DNA of 64,000 nucleotides from JAAYUK01 sp964392915 (GTDB lineage: Bacteria > Nitrospirota > Thermodesulfovibrionia > Thermodesulfovibrionales > Dissulfurispiraceae), in the NCBI GenBank assembly GCA_964392915.1, contig CAYMRS010000006.1, positions 1 to 64,000 on the forward strand. Direction: 5' to 3'. A program made the position numbers and the translations under genes. Positions 50,242-58,382 of this stretch are shown here, piece by piece. The notes under the pieces are model-generated. The model had not been told where the DNA came from. It saw only the letters and a list, made by a program, of their open reading frames with translations, and made no database searches. Positions within the stretch are counted from its first letter, which is position 1, and each line of letters starts with the position of its first letter.

Positions 50242-50820
50242 ATGAAAAGATATGCTGCGCTGCTGGCCATGCTTGCGGTCATGCTTCTTATACTCCTTGG
50301 GTGCTCCTCACCGTATCGGGTTGTAAGCCAGGCGGATCAGTCCGATTTCGCGAAACAACAGAGAGCCGGCGACCCCGCGGGCGCTGCTTCATCGGGGGGG
50401 CGGACAGAGTCCATTTCCGAGCGCGATATGACGGCTGCACGGCAGTCTGATGTCCAAAGCCGCCTGCGCGAACTGCAACAGAAGGTGAGAGACATCAACT
50501 TCGATTATGATCGGTACGATATTCGCGAGGATGCCAAGCCGATTCTGAAAGAGGTTGCGGGCTTGATGGGGCGGGCAAAGGGCATCAAACTGGTTATTGA
50601 GGGGCATTGTGACCAGCGCGGGACGACCGAATATAACCTCGGACTCGGAGAACGCAGAGCCCACTCGGCAAAAGAGTATCTGACAGCACTCGGCATTCCT
50701 TCCAGCCGCATCGAGACGATTAGTTTCGGGCAGGAAAAACCCCTCTGTGCGGAAGCCAGTGAGGCGTGCTGGGCCAAAAACCGACGTGGGCATTTTGTCT
50801 TTGTCGAGGAGGTTCGCTGA
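50242..50820 (+). CDS. pal: Peptidoglycan-associated lipoprotein Pal
   Basis: The 192-residue protein has a lipoprotein signal with lipobox LLGC (Cys21), a flexible linker rich in Ala, Gly and Ser, and an OmpA-type peptidoglycan-binding domain (about 85-190). In that domain INFDYDRYDIRED and EGHCDQRGTTEYNLGLGERRA are exactly as in Pal. It anchors the outer membrane to the wall and belongs to the Tol-Pal complex. AGGAGG precedes ATG 50242. The stop overlaps the cpoB start (TGATG). tolQRAB are not in the window. Confidence 0.95.
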   Translation: MKRYAALLAMLAVMLLILLGCSSPYRVVSQADQSDFAKQQRAGDPAGAASSGGRTESISERDMTAARQSDVQSRLRELQQKVRDINFDYDRYDIREDAKPILKEVAGLMGRAKGIKLVIEGHCDQRGTTEYNLGLGERRAHSAKEYLTALGIPSSRIETISFGQEKPLCAEASEACWAKNRRGHFVFVEEVR

Positions 50821-51776
50821 TGCAGGCGAAGTGGTGCGCGCGTCTTCTTGCTGCAATTCTGTTGTCGGCTTCGGTTTTTTCTTTCGGATGTTTGACGCCG
50901 GGAGAGTCGGATTCTCTCAAGCGGTCGGTTGCCAATCTCCAGTTTCAGTCTGATGATCAGCGCAAGGAGACAGCCGACCTTAAAATGAGGCTCGACGCGC
51001 TTGCGCAGGATTTGAACGCTGTGGGCGCCATCAGGGAAAACCAGTCATCGGTTCTCACAAAGACGTATGACTTTTCAAAAGAGCTGCAGGCTCTGAAGGG
51101 CCGTTTTGAAGAAAACCGCTATCAGAACGAAAAAACGTTCAAGGACATGGCGCTTGAGCGCGAGCTGATGAATGCCAAGATATCGGCTCTGGAGAATGAA
51201 ATCCTGAAGGCAGGCGGGTCTAGGCCTTCATCCGTGTCGGATAAAAAGGCTGTTGCTGTTGCTCCGTCAGGACCGGCTGCGCCTGCTGGTGCGGCGCCGG
51301 CTGAGCCTCATGAAGAAAAGGCATCAGAGCCGCAGAAGCTTTATGATGAGGGACAGACTCTGCTGAAAGCCAAAAAATATCCGGAGGCCCGCGAAAAATT
51401 TCAGCGGCTGGTCAAGGACAATCCGAAACATCAGCTGATTCCCAGTGCCCGCTACTGGATCGGCGAGTCTTATTACGCCGAAAAGAAGTTCAACGATGCC
51501 ATCATCGAGTTCGATGATGTCTGGCAGAAATATCCGAAACACGATAAAGCCCGGTCTGCAATGCTGAAGGAGGGCTATGCCTTCTACGATTCCAAGGATT
51601 GCCGCGCCTCCAGGGTGATTCTCCGGAAGCTGGTCGAGAAATATCCGCAGAGCGAAGAAGCGAAACTGGCGGAGAAGAAGATTGCCGAGATCAACGCGGA
51701 CAAGAGCTGCGTTCCGAAGAAGACAAAACCGGCTGCGACGACGAAGAAAAAGAAGAAAGCAACAGCCGGCAACTGA
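50820..51776 (+). CDS. cpoB: Tol-Pal system protein CpoB/YbgF
   Basis: The 318-residue protein has a probable lipoprotein signal (lipobox SFGC, Cys24), which is unusual because CpoB is usually a soluble periplasmic protein. The N-terminal half is coiled coil (about 30-145), then an Ala/Pro linker (APAGAAPAEPHEEK), then TPR repeats in the C-terminal half (YDEGQTLLKAKKYPEAREKFQRL, SARYWIGESYYAEKKFNDAI). CpoB coordinates outer-membrane constriction with peptidoglycan synthesis. ATG 50820 overlaps the pal stop, supporting translation together. It ends in a Lys-rich tail. Confidence 0.9.
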   Translation: MQAKWCARLLAAILLSASVFSFGCLTPGESDSLKRSVANLQFQSDDQRKETADLKMRLDALAQDLNAVGAIRENQSSVLTKTYDFSKELQALKGRFEENRYQNEKTFKDMALERELMNAKISALENEILKAGGSRPSSVSDKKAVAVAPSGPAAPAGAAPAEPHEEKASEPQKLYDEGQTLLKAKKYPEAREKFQRLVKDNPKHQLIPSARYWIGESYYAEKKFNDAIIEFDDVWQKYPKHDKARSAMLKEGYAFYDSKDCRASRVILRKLVEKYPQSEEAKLAEKKIAEINADKSCVPKKTKPAATTKKKKKATAGN

Positions 51777-51798
51777 GCTGTTCGGGGAACGGAAAGGC

Positions 51799-52785
51799 AT
51801 GGACACCATTCGGGATACCTACGACCGGGTTATTGACTATCTGCGCATATCGATAACGGATCGGTGCAATCTCCATTGTGTCTACTGCATGCCATCAAAC
51901 GGGGTTCAGCTGCTCCGCCACACCGAGATCCTCAGCTACGAGGAGATTATCCGCATTGTCCGCGTTGCGGCTCTGCTGGGCGTACGGAAGGTGCGGATAA
52001 CCGGCGGGGAGCCGCTTATCCGAAGGAATCTCAGGCATCTCATCACGGCTCTCCGCGCCATCCCCGGCATCGAAGACATCAGCCTCACAACAAATGGGTT
52101 GCTTCTTGGCAAATATGCAGATGAACTCGCAGCCGCCGGGTTGACACGGGTGAATGTGAGTGTCGACTCGCTGAAGAATGATCGCTATGCCGCGATAACG
52201 GGCGGAGGAAGTCTGCCCGTTGTGCTTGCCGGGATTCAGCGTGCGGCCTCACATGCTCTCAACCCCGTCAAGATCAATATGGTTCCGATGCGCGGTGTCA
52301 ATGATGACGAGATAGAGACGTTCGCACGTCTCACGCGTGAGACTTCGTACGATGTGCGATTTATCGAATTCATGCCCGCCGGATCCAACGATTACTGGTC
52401 GGCTGAACGGGTCATCCCGACGCAGGAGATCATGGAGCGGGTTGAGCGGATAGCGCCTATAACGCCGGTAAAGCGTCGAAATGACGGTCCTGCCCGTTAT
52501 TATGCTTTTGCCGATGCGCCAGGGGTTCTCGGATTTATCAGCCCGATCAGCCACCATTTCTGCGGTTCATGCAACCGTTTGCGCCTTACGTCGGACGGCA
52601 AGCTGCGCCCCTGTCTCTTTTCTGAAACGGAAATAGACCTGAAGTCAGCCATGCGCCGGAATGTTCCGGATGAAGAGATTGCACGGCTCCTGCGCCTTGC
52701 GGTTGAAGTGAAACCACAGGCGCACGCATTTGCTGACCGTCCTGCTATTGGCCAGCGCCGCCCGATGTCGGCAATCGGCGGGTAA
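51799..52785 (+). CDS. moaA: GTP 3',8-cyclase MoaA
   Basis: MoaA is the radical SAM enzyme that, with MoaC, makes cyclic pyranopterin monophosphate for molybdenum cofactor. The 328-residue protein has the SAM cluster motif CNLHCVYC (Cys23, 27, 30), RITGGEPLIRRN, LTTNGLLL, the GTP-side cluster with CGSCNRLRLTSDGKLRPCLF near 265, and the C-terminal Gly-Gly needed for activity (SAIGG). ATG 51799 is chosen because MDTIRDTYDRVIDYLRISIT is the family N-terminus and GGAAAGG lies just upstream; the in-frame ATG at 51682 lies inside cpoB. No other moa gene is adjacent. Confidence 0.95.
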   Translation: MDTIRDTYDRVIDYLRISITDRCNLHCVYCMPSNGVQLLRHTEILSYEEIIRIVRVAALLGVRKVRITGGEPLIRRNLRHLITALRAIPGIEDISLTTNGLLLGKYADELAAAGLTRVNVSVDSLKNDRYAAITGGGSLPVVLAGIQRAASHALNPVKINMVPMRGVNDDEIETFARLTRETSYDVRFIEFMPAGSNDYWSAERVIPTQEIMERVERIAPITPVKRRNDGPARYYAFADAPGVLGFISPISHHFCGSCNRLRLTSDGKLRPCLFSETEIDLKSAMRRNVPDEEIARLLRLAVEVKPQAHAFADRPAIGQRRPMSAIGG

Positions 52786-52797
52786 GTGGGTACATGG

Positions 52798-52803
52798 TAT
52801 AAT
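52798..52803 (+). promoter_or_regulatory. -10 box of O-antigen ligase gene
   Basis: TGG-TATAAT ends eight bases before ATG 52812. No -35 is recognisable, but the extended -10 can compensate. The predicted start of transcription is within two bases of the ATG. Confidence 0.45.
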
Positions 52804-52811
52804 CATGAGTT

Positions 52812-54014
52812 ATGAAGGACCAGACTACGCTATCCGCCGCAATCTCTTCGTTTGATCACAAAGCCGACCGTACCCTGTACTGGTCATTTGTGGCGCTCTT
52901 TTTTTTTCTGCCGATTGGAACCTCGCCGGCGGTTATTGCGGGGGTTCTGGCGCTTTCCATCTGGATTCTGTCAGGAAAGGTCATAACCGAGCGGCACCGG
53001 TGGCTGAGCGAGCCCTGGTTCTGGGCGCTTGCCGTTTTTATTGTACTTCCGTGGGTTGGATTACTGTGGGCGCCGGATGTGCGGGAAGGGATTGGATTTG
53101 CATCCAAAACATACTATTACCTGCTCGCATTTGCTCTTGCATCGGTGAGGCTTTCGGAACAGGATGCCTCGCTGTTGCTGAAGGCGTTTGTCGCGGGACT
53201 CGCCGTAGCGGCGATCTGCTCATTATTGCAGCTTGCGACAATACTGCCGGTCAAGAGCGGGATACCGTCGCTCGTCGGAGCAAAAAGAATTCTCGGAGGG
53301 CTGTTTCTGGTGTTCGGCATCTGTCTTCTGCTGGCTTTTTTGAGGGATTGCCTGCGCGCCGATCTTCGTTTTGTGCTCGTCAGTCTCATTGCTCTTTTCT
53401 TTACGACTCTTGGCATGACCGGATCTCGTTCAGGATATCTCGGATTTGTGGCGGTTATTCCGGTTCTCTATAACTATTTCTTTCGTCGTATTTCTGTGAT
53501 TCGCATTGCCGGATTTCTGGCAATATTGCTGATCCTGCTTGCAGCATTTGGGCCATTTCGTGACCGGATGCCTTCGATTCAGAGCGAGATTCAGCGGTTT
53601 GATCAGGGAGATGCTAACTCTGCGGCCGGAGAGCGGCTGCATATGTGGAAAGGAGCTCTTGTAATTATTTCCGAGAACCCGCTTCTTGGCACGGGCACCG
53701 GCGGCTATAAAAACGCAATGAAACCTTTTGAAAATGAATCAATCTCAGTTCGCGATATTAATAATCCGCACAGCAGCTTTTTTTATATGGCATGCAGTTT
53801 CGGCGTTGGCGGTCTGATTGTACTCGTCTGGTATTTTGGGGTTTTGCTCCGCAAAGGCTGGACAGCGAGGCATTCTCCTGTCGGGTTGGCGGTTCTCTGT
53901 TGCGGGGTTCTTACGGTTGTTCTCAGTTTCACATCTACGCCTGTCATCGATTTTGCAACAGCGAATCTTCTTGCGCTGATGACAGGAATCCGGGTGCCAA
54001 ACAATGACGTCTAA
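52812..54014 (+). CDS. O-antigen ligase-family membrane protein (WaaL-like)
   Basis: The 400-residue polytopic protein has about eleven membrane segments. A large periplasmic loop (about 250-320) ends in NPHSSFFYMACSFG, the Asn-x-His motif of the Wzy_C/WaaL family, preceded by GTGTGGYKNAM. Members join O-antigen from its lipid carrier to lipid A core, or polymerise it. It is the first gene of the LPS cluster (52.8-60.2 kb) and overlaps the next glycosyltransferase by 11 bp. Ligase versus polymerase cannot be decided by eye. Confidence 0.87.
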   Translation: MKDQTTLSAAISSFDHKADRTLYWSFVALFFFLPIGTSPAVIAGVLALSIWILSGKVITERHRWLSEPWFWALAVFIVLPWVGLLWAPDVREGIGFASKTYYYLLAFALASVRLSEQDASLLLKAFVAGLAVAAICSLLQLATILPVKSGIPSLVGAKRILGGLFLVFGICLLLAFLRDCLRADLRFVLVSLIALFFTTLGMTGSRSGYLGFVAVIPVLYNYFFRRISVIRIAGFLAILLILLAAFGPFRDRMPSIQSEIQRFDQGDANSAAGERLHMWKGALVIISENPLLGTGTGGYKNAMKPFENESISVRDINNPHSSFFYMACSFGVGGLIVLVWYFGVLLRKGWTARHSPVGLAVLCCGVLTVVLSFTSTPVIDFATANLLALMTGIRVPNNDV

Positions 54015-54768
54015 ACAACCCGTGTCTGTTGCCATCATTACGTTCAATGAGGCGGATCGCCTGCCTGACTGCCTTGCAAGTCTCGGCTTTGCCGATGATG
54101 TCGTGGTTGTAGATTCCGGAAGCACTGATGGGACGATTGAAATCGCCCGTGAAGCAGGCTGCCGTGTTTTTGCAGAGGAGTGGAAGGGCTTTGGCCGGCA
54201 GAAACAGAGCGCTGTTGATAAATGCCGTCATGGCTGGGTTTTGGTCATTGACGCCGACGAGCGAGTGCCTCCTGAGACTGCAGCGGCTATTTGTACGTCC
54301 ATCCAGGATGCTGCTATTGACGGCTATAGTTTTCCCAGAAAGAATTTCTATAATGGCAAATGGATTCGCTCATGCGGTTGGTGGCCCGATCGGGTAGTGC
54401 GGCTTTTCAGAAAAGACAGGGGAAAGATCAAAGATTTGCTTGTCCATGAAGCAGTGCGAGTAGAAGGAAGAGTAGCAGAACTTGCAACTCCGCTTCACCA
54501 CTATCCGATCAGAAGCCTTGGAGACGTGCTTGTGAAAATTAATAAATATTCCTCTCTTGGGGCAGATCAACTTTACCATTCAGGAGGGCGCGCATCTGTT
54601 GCCAAGGCTGCAATTAAGGGATTCGCGGCTTTCATGAAATCATTTTTTTTGCAGCGCGGAGTTTTTGATGGCGGGGAAGGGTTTATCATTTCTTTTTCTC
54701 ATGGTGTCAATACTTGCTATAAATATCTGAAACTTCGTGAAAAGGAGCTCCTGTCTTATGAATCCTGA
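54004..54768 (+). CDS. GT2 glycosyltransferase, WaaE/LpcC-like core sugar transferase
   Basis: The 254-residue protein has a GT-A fold: AIITFNEADRLPDCLASLGFADDVVVVDSGSTDGT (10-44), the metal motif VIDADERVP near 82-90, and the RVVRLFRKDRGKIKDLLVHE segment seen in the WaaE/KdtX group that adds glucose to the LPS inner core. A C-terminal hydrophobic or amphipathic stretch follows (AFMKSFFLQRGVFDG). It overlaps the ligase gene before it and the methyltransferase after it, in the LPS cluster. The sugar is not known. Confidence 0.87.
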   Translation: MTSKQPVSVAIITFNEADRLPDCLASLGFADDVVVVDSGSTDGTIEIAREAGCRVFAEEWKGFGRQKQSAVDKCRHGWVLVIDADERVPPETAAAICTSIQDAAIDGYSFPRKNFYNGKWIRSCGWWPDRVVRLFRKDRGKIKDLLVHEAVRVEGRVAELATPLHHYPIRSLGDVLVKINKYSSLGADQLYHSGGRASVAKAAIKGFAAFMKSFFLQRGVFDGGEGFIISFSHGVNTCYKYLKLREKELLSYES

Positions 54769-55540
54769 CTCTCCTGAGTCAAAATCCCTTCCAGTTACAA
54801 ACAAAAAGGTTCTTGACCTCCTCGTCCGCCATAATTTCCTGGAAGGGAAAATCCTTGATCTCGGAGCCGGGAACGGTTATTTTTCGAGCCTTGTAGCTGC
54901 CGAAATCATCAGGCATCGCAACAATTGCGACGTTAACAAACATTTGTTTGCCTGCGATTTCCATCCTCATAATTTCAGGGTCGCTTCCGTTTCCTGCATG
55001 TTTGCGGATCTGAATGCCCCGTTGACGTATGAAAGCAGTTCATTTGATGCGGTCTGTTCGATAGAGGTAATCGAGCATCTTGAAAACCACTTTTCATTTG
55101 TCCGCGAAATTTACCGCATTCTGAAGCCCGGTGGCGTAGCGATTCTGACAACGCCGAATACTTTGAATGTGAACAGCAGGCTCAGCACGCTTTTTACGGG
55201 CTTTCAGCCGTTGTTTGATCCGCTACCGCTTTCAACTCCGGATCGTATTGAGACCGGGGGGCATATCCACCCGGTTTCTCCCTATCACCTGATGTACATA
55301 CTTCATCAGGCCGGCTTCTCAACTATTAATGTTCATACTGACCGGCTCAAGAATTCGGGTCGGGTGCTGACTGCGCTGTTCTATCTTCCGCTGAAACTTG
55401 CCTTCAGCAGTTATCTGAAGAAACTTGCAAAGCTCGATGCACGGCTGGTGGAGGAGAACAAGACGTATCTCAATGCCATCATGACACTTCCAATGCTTGC
55501 CGGCAGAACAGTTATTGTCGAAGCGGTCAAGAGGCGCTAA
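54758..55540 (+). CDS. Class I SAM-dependent methyltransferase (LPS cluster)
   Basis: The 260-residue protein has SAM motif ILDLGAGNGYFSSL (near 31-44), the acidic strand 2 FACDFHP, FDAVCSIEVIEHLENHF and ILKPGGVAILTTPN (post-I motifs). It has no membrane segment. In LPS gene clusters such enzymes methylate sugars or act on lipid-linked intermediates. ATG 54758 is chosen because it has GGAG upstream and gives MNPDSP; the preceding in-frame ATG (54737) lies further inside the upstream gene. Overlaps it by 11 bp. Confidence 0.82.
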   Translation: MNPDSPESKSLPVTNKKVLDLLVRHNFLEGKILDLGAGNGYFSSLVAAEIIRHRNNCDVNKHLFACDFHPHNFRVASVSCMFADLNAPLTYESSSFDAVCSIEVIEHLENHFSFVREIYRILKPGGVAILTTPNTLNVNSRLSTLFTGFQPLFDPLPLSTPDRIETGGHIHPVSPYHLMYILHQAGFSTINVHTDRLKNSGRVLTALFYLPLKLAFSSYLKKLAKLDARLVEENKTYLNAIMTLPMLAGRTVIVEAVKRR

Positions 55541-55543
55541 CCA

Positions 55544-56464
55544 TTGAAGCAGGTATCGAACAGTGTAACATTTGGTCCCTTTAGCGGTGAGCTTGAGGAT
55601 GCGTTCTGTCCAACCTGCGGTTGCAGTGTGCCATCGTCGAACGAGTATCTCTGTGACAAGGGCATCGGCTATTGTCGCTGCACGGGCTGCGGCATGCTCT
55701 ATGCTTCGCCTCGTTTTACCGAAGAGTCCATGTTGCGTATCTATGACACTCAGGAATTCGCCGATCTCGAACCCTATCGCGAGTGGTCATATGATGCATG
55801 GCGCGCACGCGGTGACCGTACGTATGTTACCAGCGCCCAGAAGGTTGCCCTTGTGGAGCGGTATCTGCCAAGCGGTAGCCGCCTTCTGGATGTCGGCTGC
55901 GCGACAGGCCTTTTTGTGCTTGAGGCCAACAAGAAGGGTTTTTGGTGTGAAGGACTGGAACCAAGCGGCATGCTCTCCACAATTGCGCGCGATGTTCTGA
56001 ATGTTGCGGTTTCGACCACACAGATTGAGGATTTTCGGACAGAACTAACATTCAATGGAATTATTCTCTGGGATGTTCTTGAACATCTGTACGATCCTGT
56101 GCGTGTCCTTCGTTCATGTGCAAACCTGCTTGTGCCGGGTGGCGTAATCTTTCTTCAGGTTCCTCATTCTGACGGCATGTCATTCCGGTTAAAGAGCATG
56201 CTTTCCAGGATTGGACTCAAAAAGCCGGGCTATAAGCACTTTGGCTTTCCTTGGCATGTTTATGCATTCAACCGGAAAAGTTTGAGTTTCATGCTGGAGC
56301 GCTGTGGGTTTGAGCCGGTGCATTTTGAGTCGTGGTCGCATCTTCTGAAGGATGGAAAACGGTCTTTCCCGGAAGATGTTATCATTCGGGCCGCACGCAG
56401 GTTTTGTCTGTCTGACTATATCGTCTGCGTTGCCCGTAAGCGGCAGGACTATGCAGGTTCCTGA
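55544..56464 (+). CDS. Zinc-ribbon SAM-dependent methyltransferase (LPS cluster)
   Basis: The 306-residue protein has an N-terminal zinc ribbon (FCPTCGCS near 21-28 with CRCTGCGMLY near 44-53), then a methyltransferase fold: LLDVGCATGLFVLEA (near 113-127), GIILWDVLEHLYDPV and LLVPGGVIFLQVPH. This design (Methyltransf_23 with a CxxC head) is common in O-antigen and exopolysaccharide loci. The start is TTG 55544, three bases after the preceding stop; I see no better candidate. It overlaps the heptosyltransferase start by 14 bp. Confidence 0.82.
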   Translation: MKQVSNSVTFGPFSGELEDAFCPTCGCSVPSSNEYLCDKGIGYCRCTGCGMLYASPRFTEESMLRIYDTQEFADLEPYREWSYDAWRARGDRTYVTSAQKVALVERYLPSGSRLLDVGCATGLFVLEANKKGFWCEGLEPSGMLSTIARDVLNVAVSTTQIEDFRTELTFNGIILWDVLEHLYDPVRVLRSCANLLVPGGVIFLQVPHSDGMSFRLKSMLSRIGLKKPGYKHFGFPWHVYAFNRKSLSFMLERCGFEPVHFESWSHLLKDGKRSFPEDVIIRAARRFCLSDYIVCVARKRQDYAGS

Positions 56465-57527
56465 ACGAGGAGTACCCCCTGTTTTGGCAGATGCCGAGCG
56501 AGTGCTGGTCATTAACTTGAAGTATCTTGGTGACTCCATCTGGATGCTGCCGTTTTTAGACAACCTCAGACAGTACAATCCGAAGTGCCGCATTTCGGTT
56601 CTCGTGAATGAGGGAACTGAAATGTTTTTTTCAGGACACTCTTCAGTAGATACTGTCATGACCTTCCCCCGAAAGGCCGCAAAGCGGTTTCCGTCAGGAA
56701 TACTGACGACGGCATCGCTCATCCGTCAACTCCGCAGGCTTAAGCCAGATGTGATTCTTGAATTGACCGATACGGATCGTCCGGCAGTGTTGTCGTGGTT
56801 TGCGGGGGCTCCGGTGCGCGTTGGCTATAACAATCAGAACCGTTGGCGCAATCGCCTGTATACCGAGACGGTTAAGGCGAAAATATATGAGAAACACATG
56901 GTCGAGTATCATCTCGACATGCTGTGTGAGCTTGGCGTGCCAATCACCGACACCACAATTCGCATACCGGAAGACCCAGGAGCTTCAGCCGTGCTTCGTT
57001 CACGTTTTCCATCAGTGTTCCAGCGTGACGGACGTCCTCGGATTCTTGTGCATCCCGGTGCTCGCGGACCGTTGCGGCGGTGGGGAGTTGCGCGATTTGC
57101 CGAGGTTGCCAATGCATTTGCGGGGGAGTGCCGTTTTTTCTTTGTTGCGGGAGCCGGGGAACAAGAACTCCTTGACGACATTCTCACAAAGGTTAATTTT
57201 GAGCCGGAAGTCTGCGCGAGCGGTCTTAGTGTCCGTGAGTTTGGAGAGCTATGCGGGCAGAGCGAGTTGTTTATCGGCAATGACAGCGGACCAATCCATA
57301 TTGCAGCAGCGAAGACTTTTGTAGTAGGGATATACGGCCCCACGCTGCCGGAGTTTGTTTCGCCATGGACTGAAAAGAAACTGCTGCTTGATCCCGGCCC
57401 GCTCTCCTGCCGGCCATGCCGGCAGGAGAGATGTATCAATGAAAAATATAAGGAATGCATCAACAGAATTCAGGCAGGGCAGGTTATTGCAGCGGTAAGA
57501 GACGCGCTCAACCTTTCGGGGTCTTGA
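56451..57527 (+). CDS. GT9 heptosyltransferase (WaaF/WaaQ-like)
   Basis: The 358-residue protein has the GT9 pattern: RVLVINLKYLGDSIWMLPFLDNL (near 16-38), ELTDTDRPAVLSWFAGAPVRVGY, LVHPGARGPLRRWGVARFAEVANAF (near 217-241) and LFIGNDSGPIHIAAAKTFVVGIYGPT (near 278-303). It adds heptose, or a related sugar, to the LPS inner core from ADP-heptose. ATG 56451 is chosen from the family N-terminus. It overlaps the upstream methyltransferase and converges with the next gene by 20 bp. Confidence 0.9.
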   Translation: MQVPERGVPPVLADAERVLVINLKYLGDSIWMLPFLDNLRQYNPKCRISVLVNEGTEMFFSGHSSVDTVMTFPRKAAKRFPSGILTTASLIRQLRRLKPDVILELTDTDRPAVLSWFAGAPVRVGYNNQNRWRNRLYTETVKAKIYEKHMVEYHLDMLCELGVPITDTTIRIPEDPGASAVLRSRFPSVFQRDGRPRILVHPGARGPLRRWGVARFAEVANAFAGECRFFFVAGAGEQELLDDILTKVNFEPEVCASGLSVREFGELCGQSELFIGNDSGPIHIAAAKTFVVGIYGPTLPEFVSPWTEKKLLLDPGPLSCRPCRQERCINEKYKECINRIQAGQVIAAVRDALNLSGS

Positions 57528-58308
57528 GATACTTGTCAACGCCATTTGCACAGAAGGCAGGGGCGTTCACTGAAGCTTGCAGTCGCTGGATGTTCTTTTC
57601 AAGATTCTCCCTGCTGTATTGCCTGTGATACAAGTGATAGCAGCAGGCCCGAAACTTCAGGTCTTTCCGGCGCAGACCATTTTTATACAGCCTCACGGCA
57701 AGCTCCGAATCTTCCTTTCCCCATCCGACAAAGTCTTCGTTAAATCCATTGACCGCAAGAAAATCTTCCCGGAAAATGCTCATATTGCAACTGCGAATCC
57801 CGCGCATGCTTGATGAAAGGCGGATGAGAGGCACTGGCAGGCGAAACGCGTTCATCACATTTCCTGCCCTGCCTTGCAGGGCCAACAAGAGAAAAGCTTT
57901 ATAGGTTCCGTCTTTTTGACGAAAATCCTGAGATATATGTTCTCCGAGCAAAACCCGATGTCCCTGAATAAAAGAGCCTCGCTCCGCGTACTGCAGATGA
58001 TCCGCAACAAGAGAGCGTGAGGGGATGGAATCATCATCACAGAAAATAAGGTATTCGCCAATGCTTGAGGAAACGGCTTTGTTGCGAATTGCCGCGGCCC
58101 GGAACCCGTTGTCTTCGTGCCAGACATGACGCATCGGCACGCTGCTCACGGCAGCTAATTCACCGACGCGCAGTGCGGTAGCCTCGGCAGACCCGTCATC
58201 CGCGATTATCATCTCATCAGGAGGGCAGGTCTGATGCAGGTATCCTTCAATGGTGCGTTCGAGATAATGCGGACGGTTATATGTACTAATAATTACTGAT
58301 ACTTTCAT
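57508..58308 (-). CDS. GT2 glycosyltransferase with C-terminal galactosyltransferase-type region
   Basis: The 266-residue protein has a GT-A domain: VIISTYNRPHYLERTIEGYLHQT (5-27), IIADDGSAEAT (34-44), EYLIFCDDDSIPS (near 86-98) and the FVGWGKEDSELAVRLYKNG region (near 195-213) of the Glyco_transf_7C type. It is the only member of the LPS cluster on the minus strand. That may mean it came in separately or is controlled apart. The acceptor is unknown. Confidence 0.85.
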   Translation of the reverse strand: MKVSVIISTYNRPHYLERTIEGYLHQTCPPDEMIIADDGSAEATALRVGELAAVSSVPMRHVWHEDNGFRAAAIRNKAVSSSIGEYLIFCDDDSIPSRSLVADHLQYAERGSFIQGHRVLLGEHISQDFRQKDGTYKAFLLLALQGRAGNVMNAFRLPVPLIRLSSSMRGIRSCNMSIFREDFLAVNGFNEDFVGWGKEDSELAVRLYKNGLRRKDLKFRACCYHLYHRQYSRENLEKNIQRLQASVNAPAFCANGVDKYLKTPKG

Positions 58309-58382
58309 TTGGTCAGGTGTTCTGTCTTTTATGGTAAATTATAGCATATGTCTTTCGAGAGTCCTTTCCAAAACAGTTATTC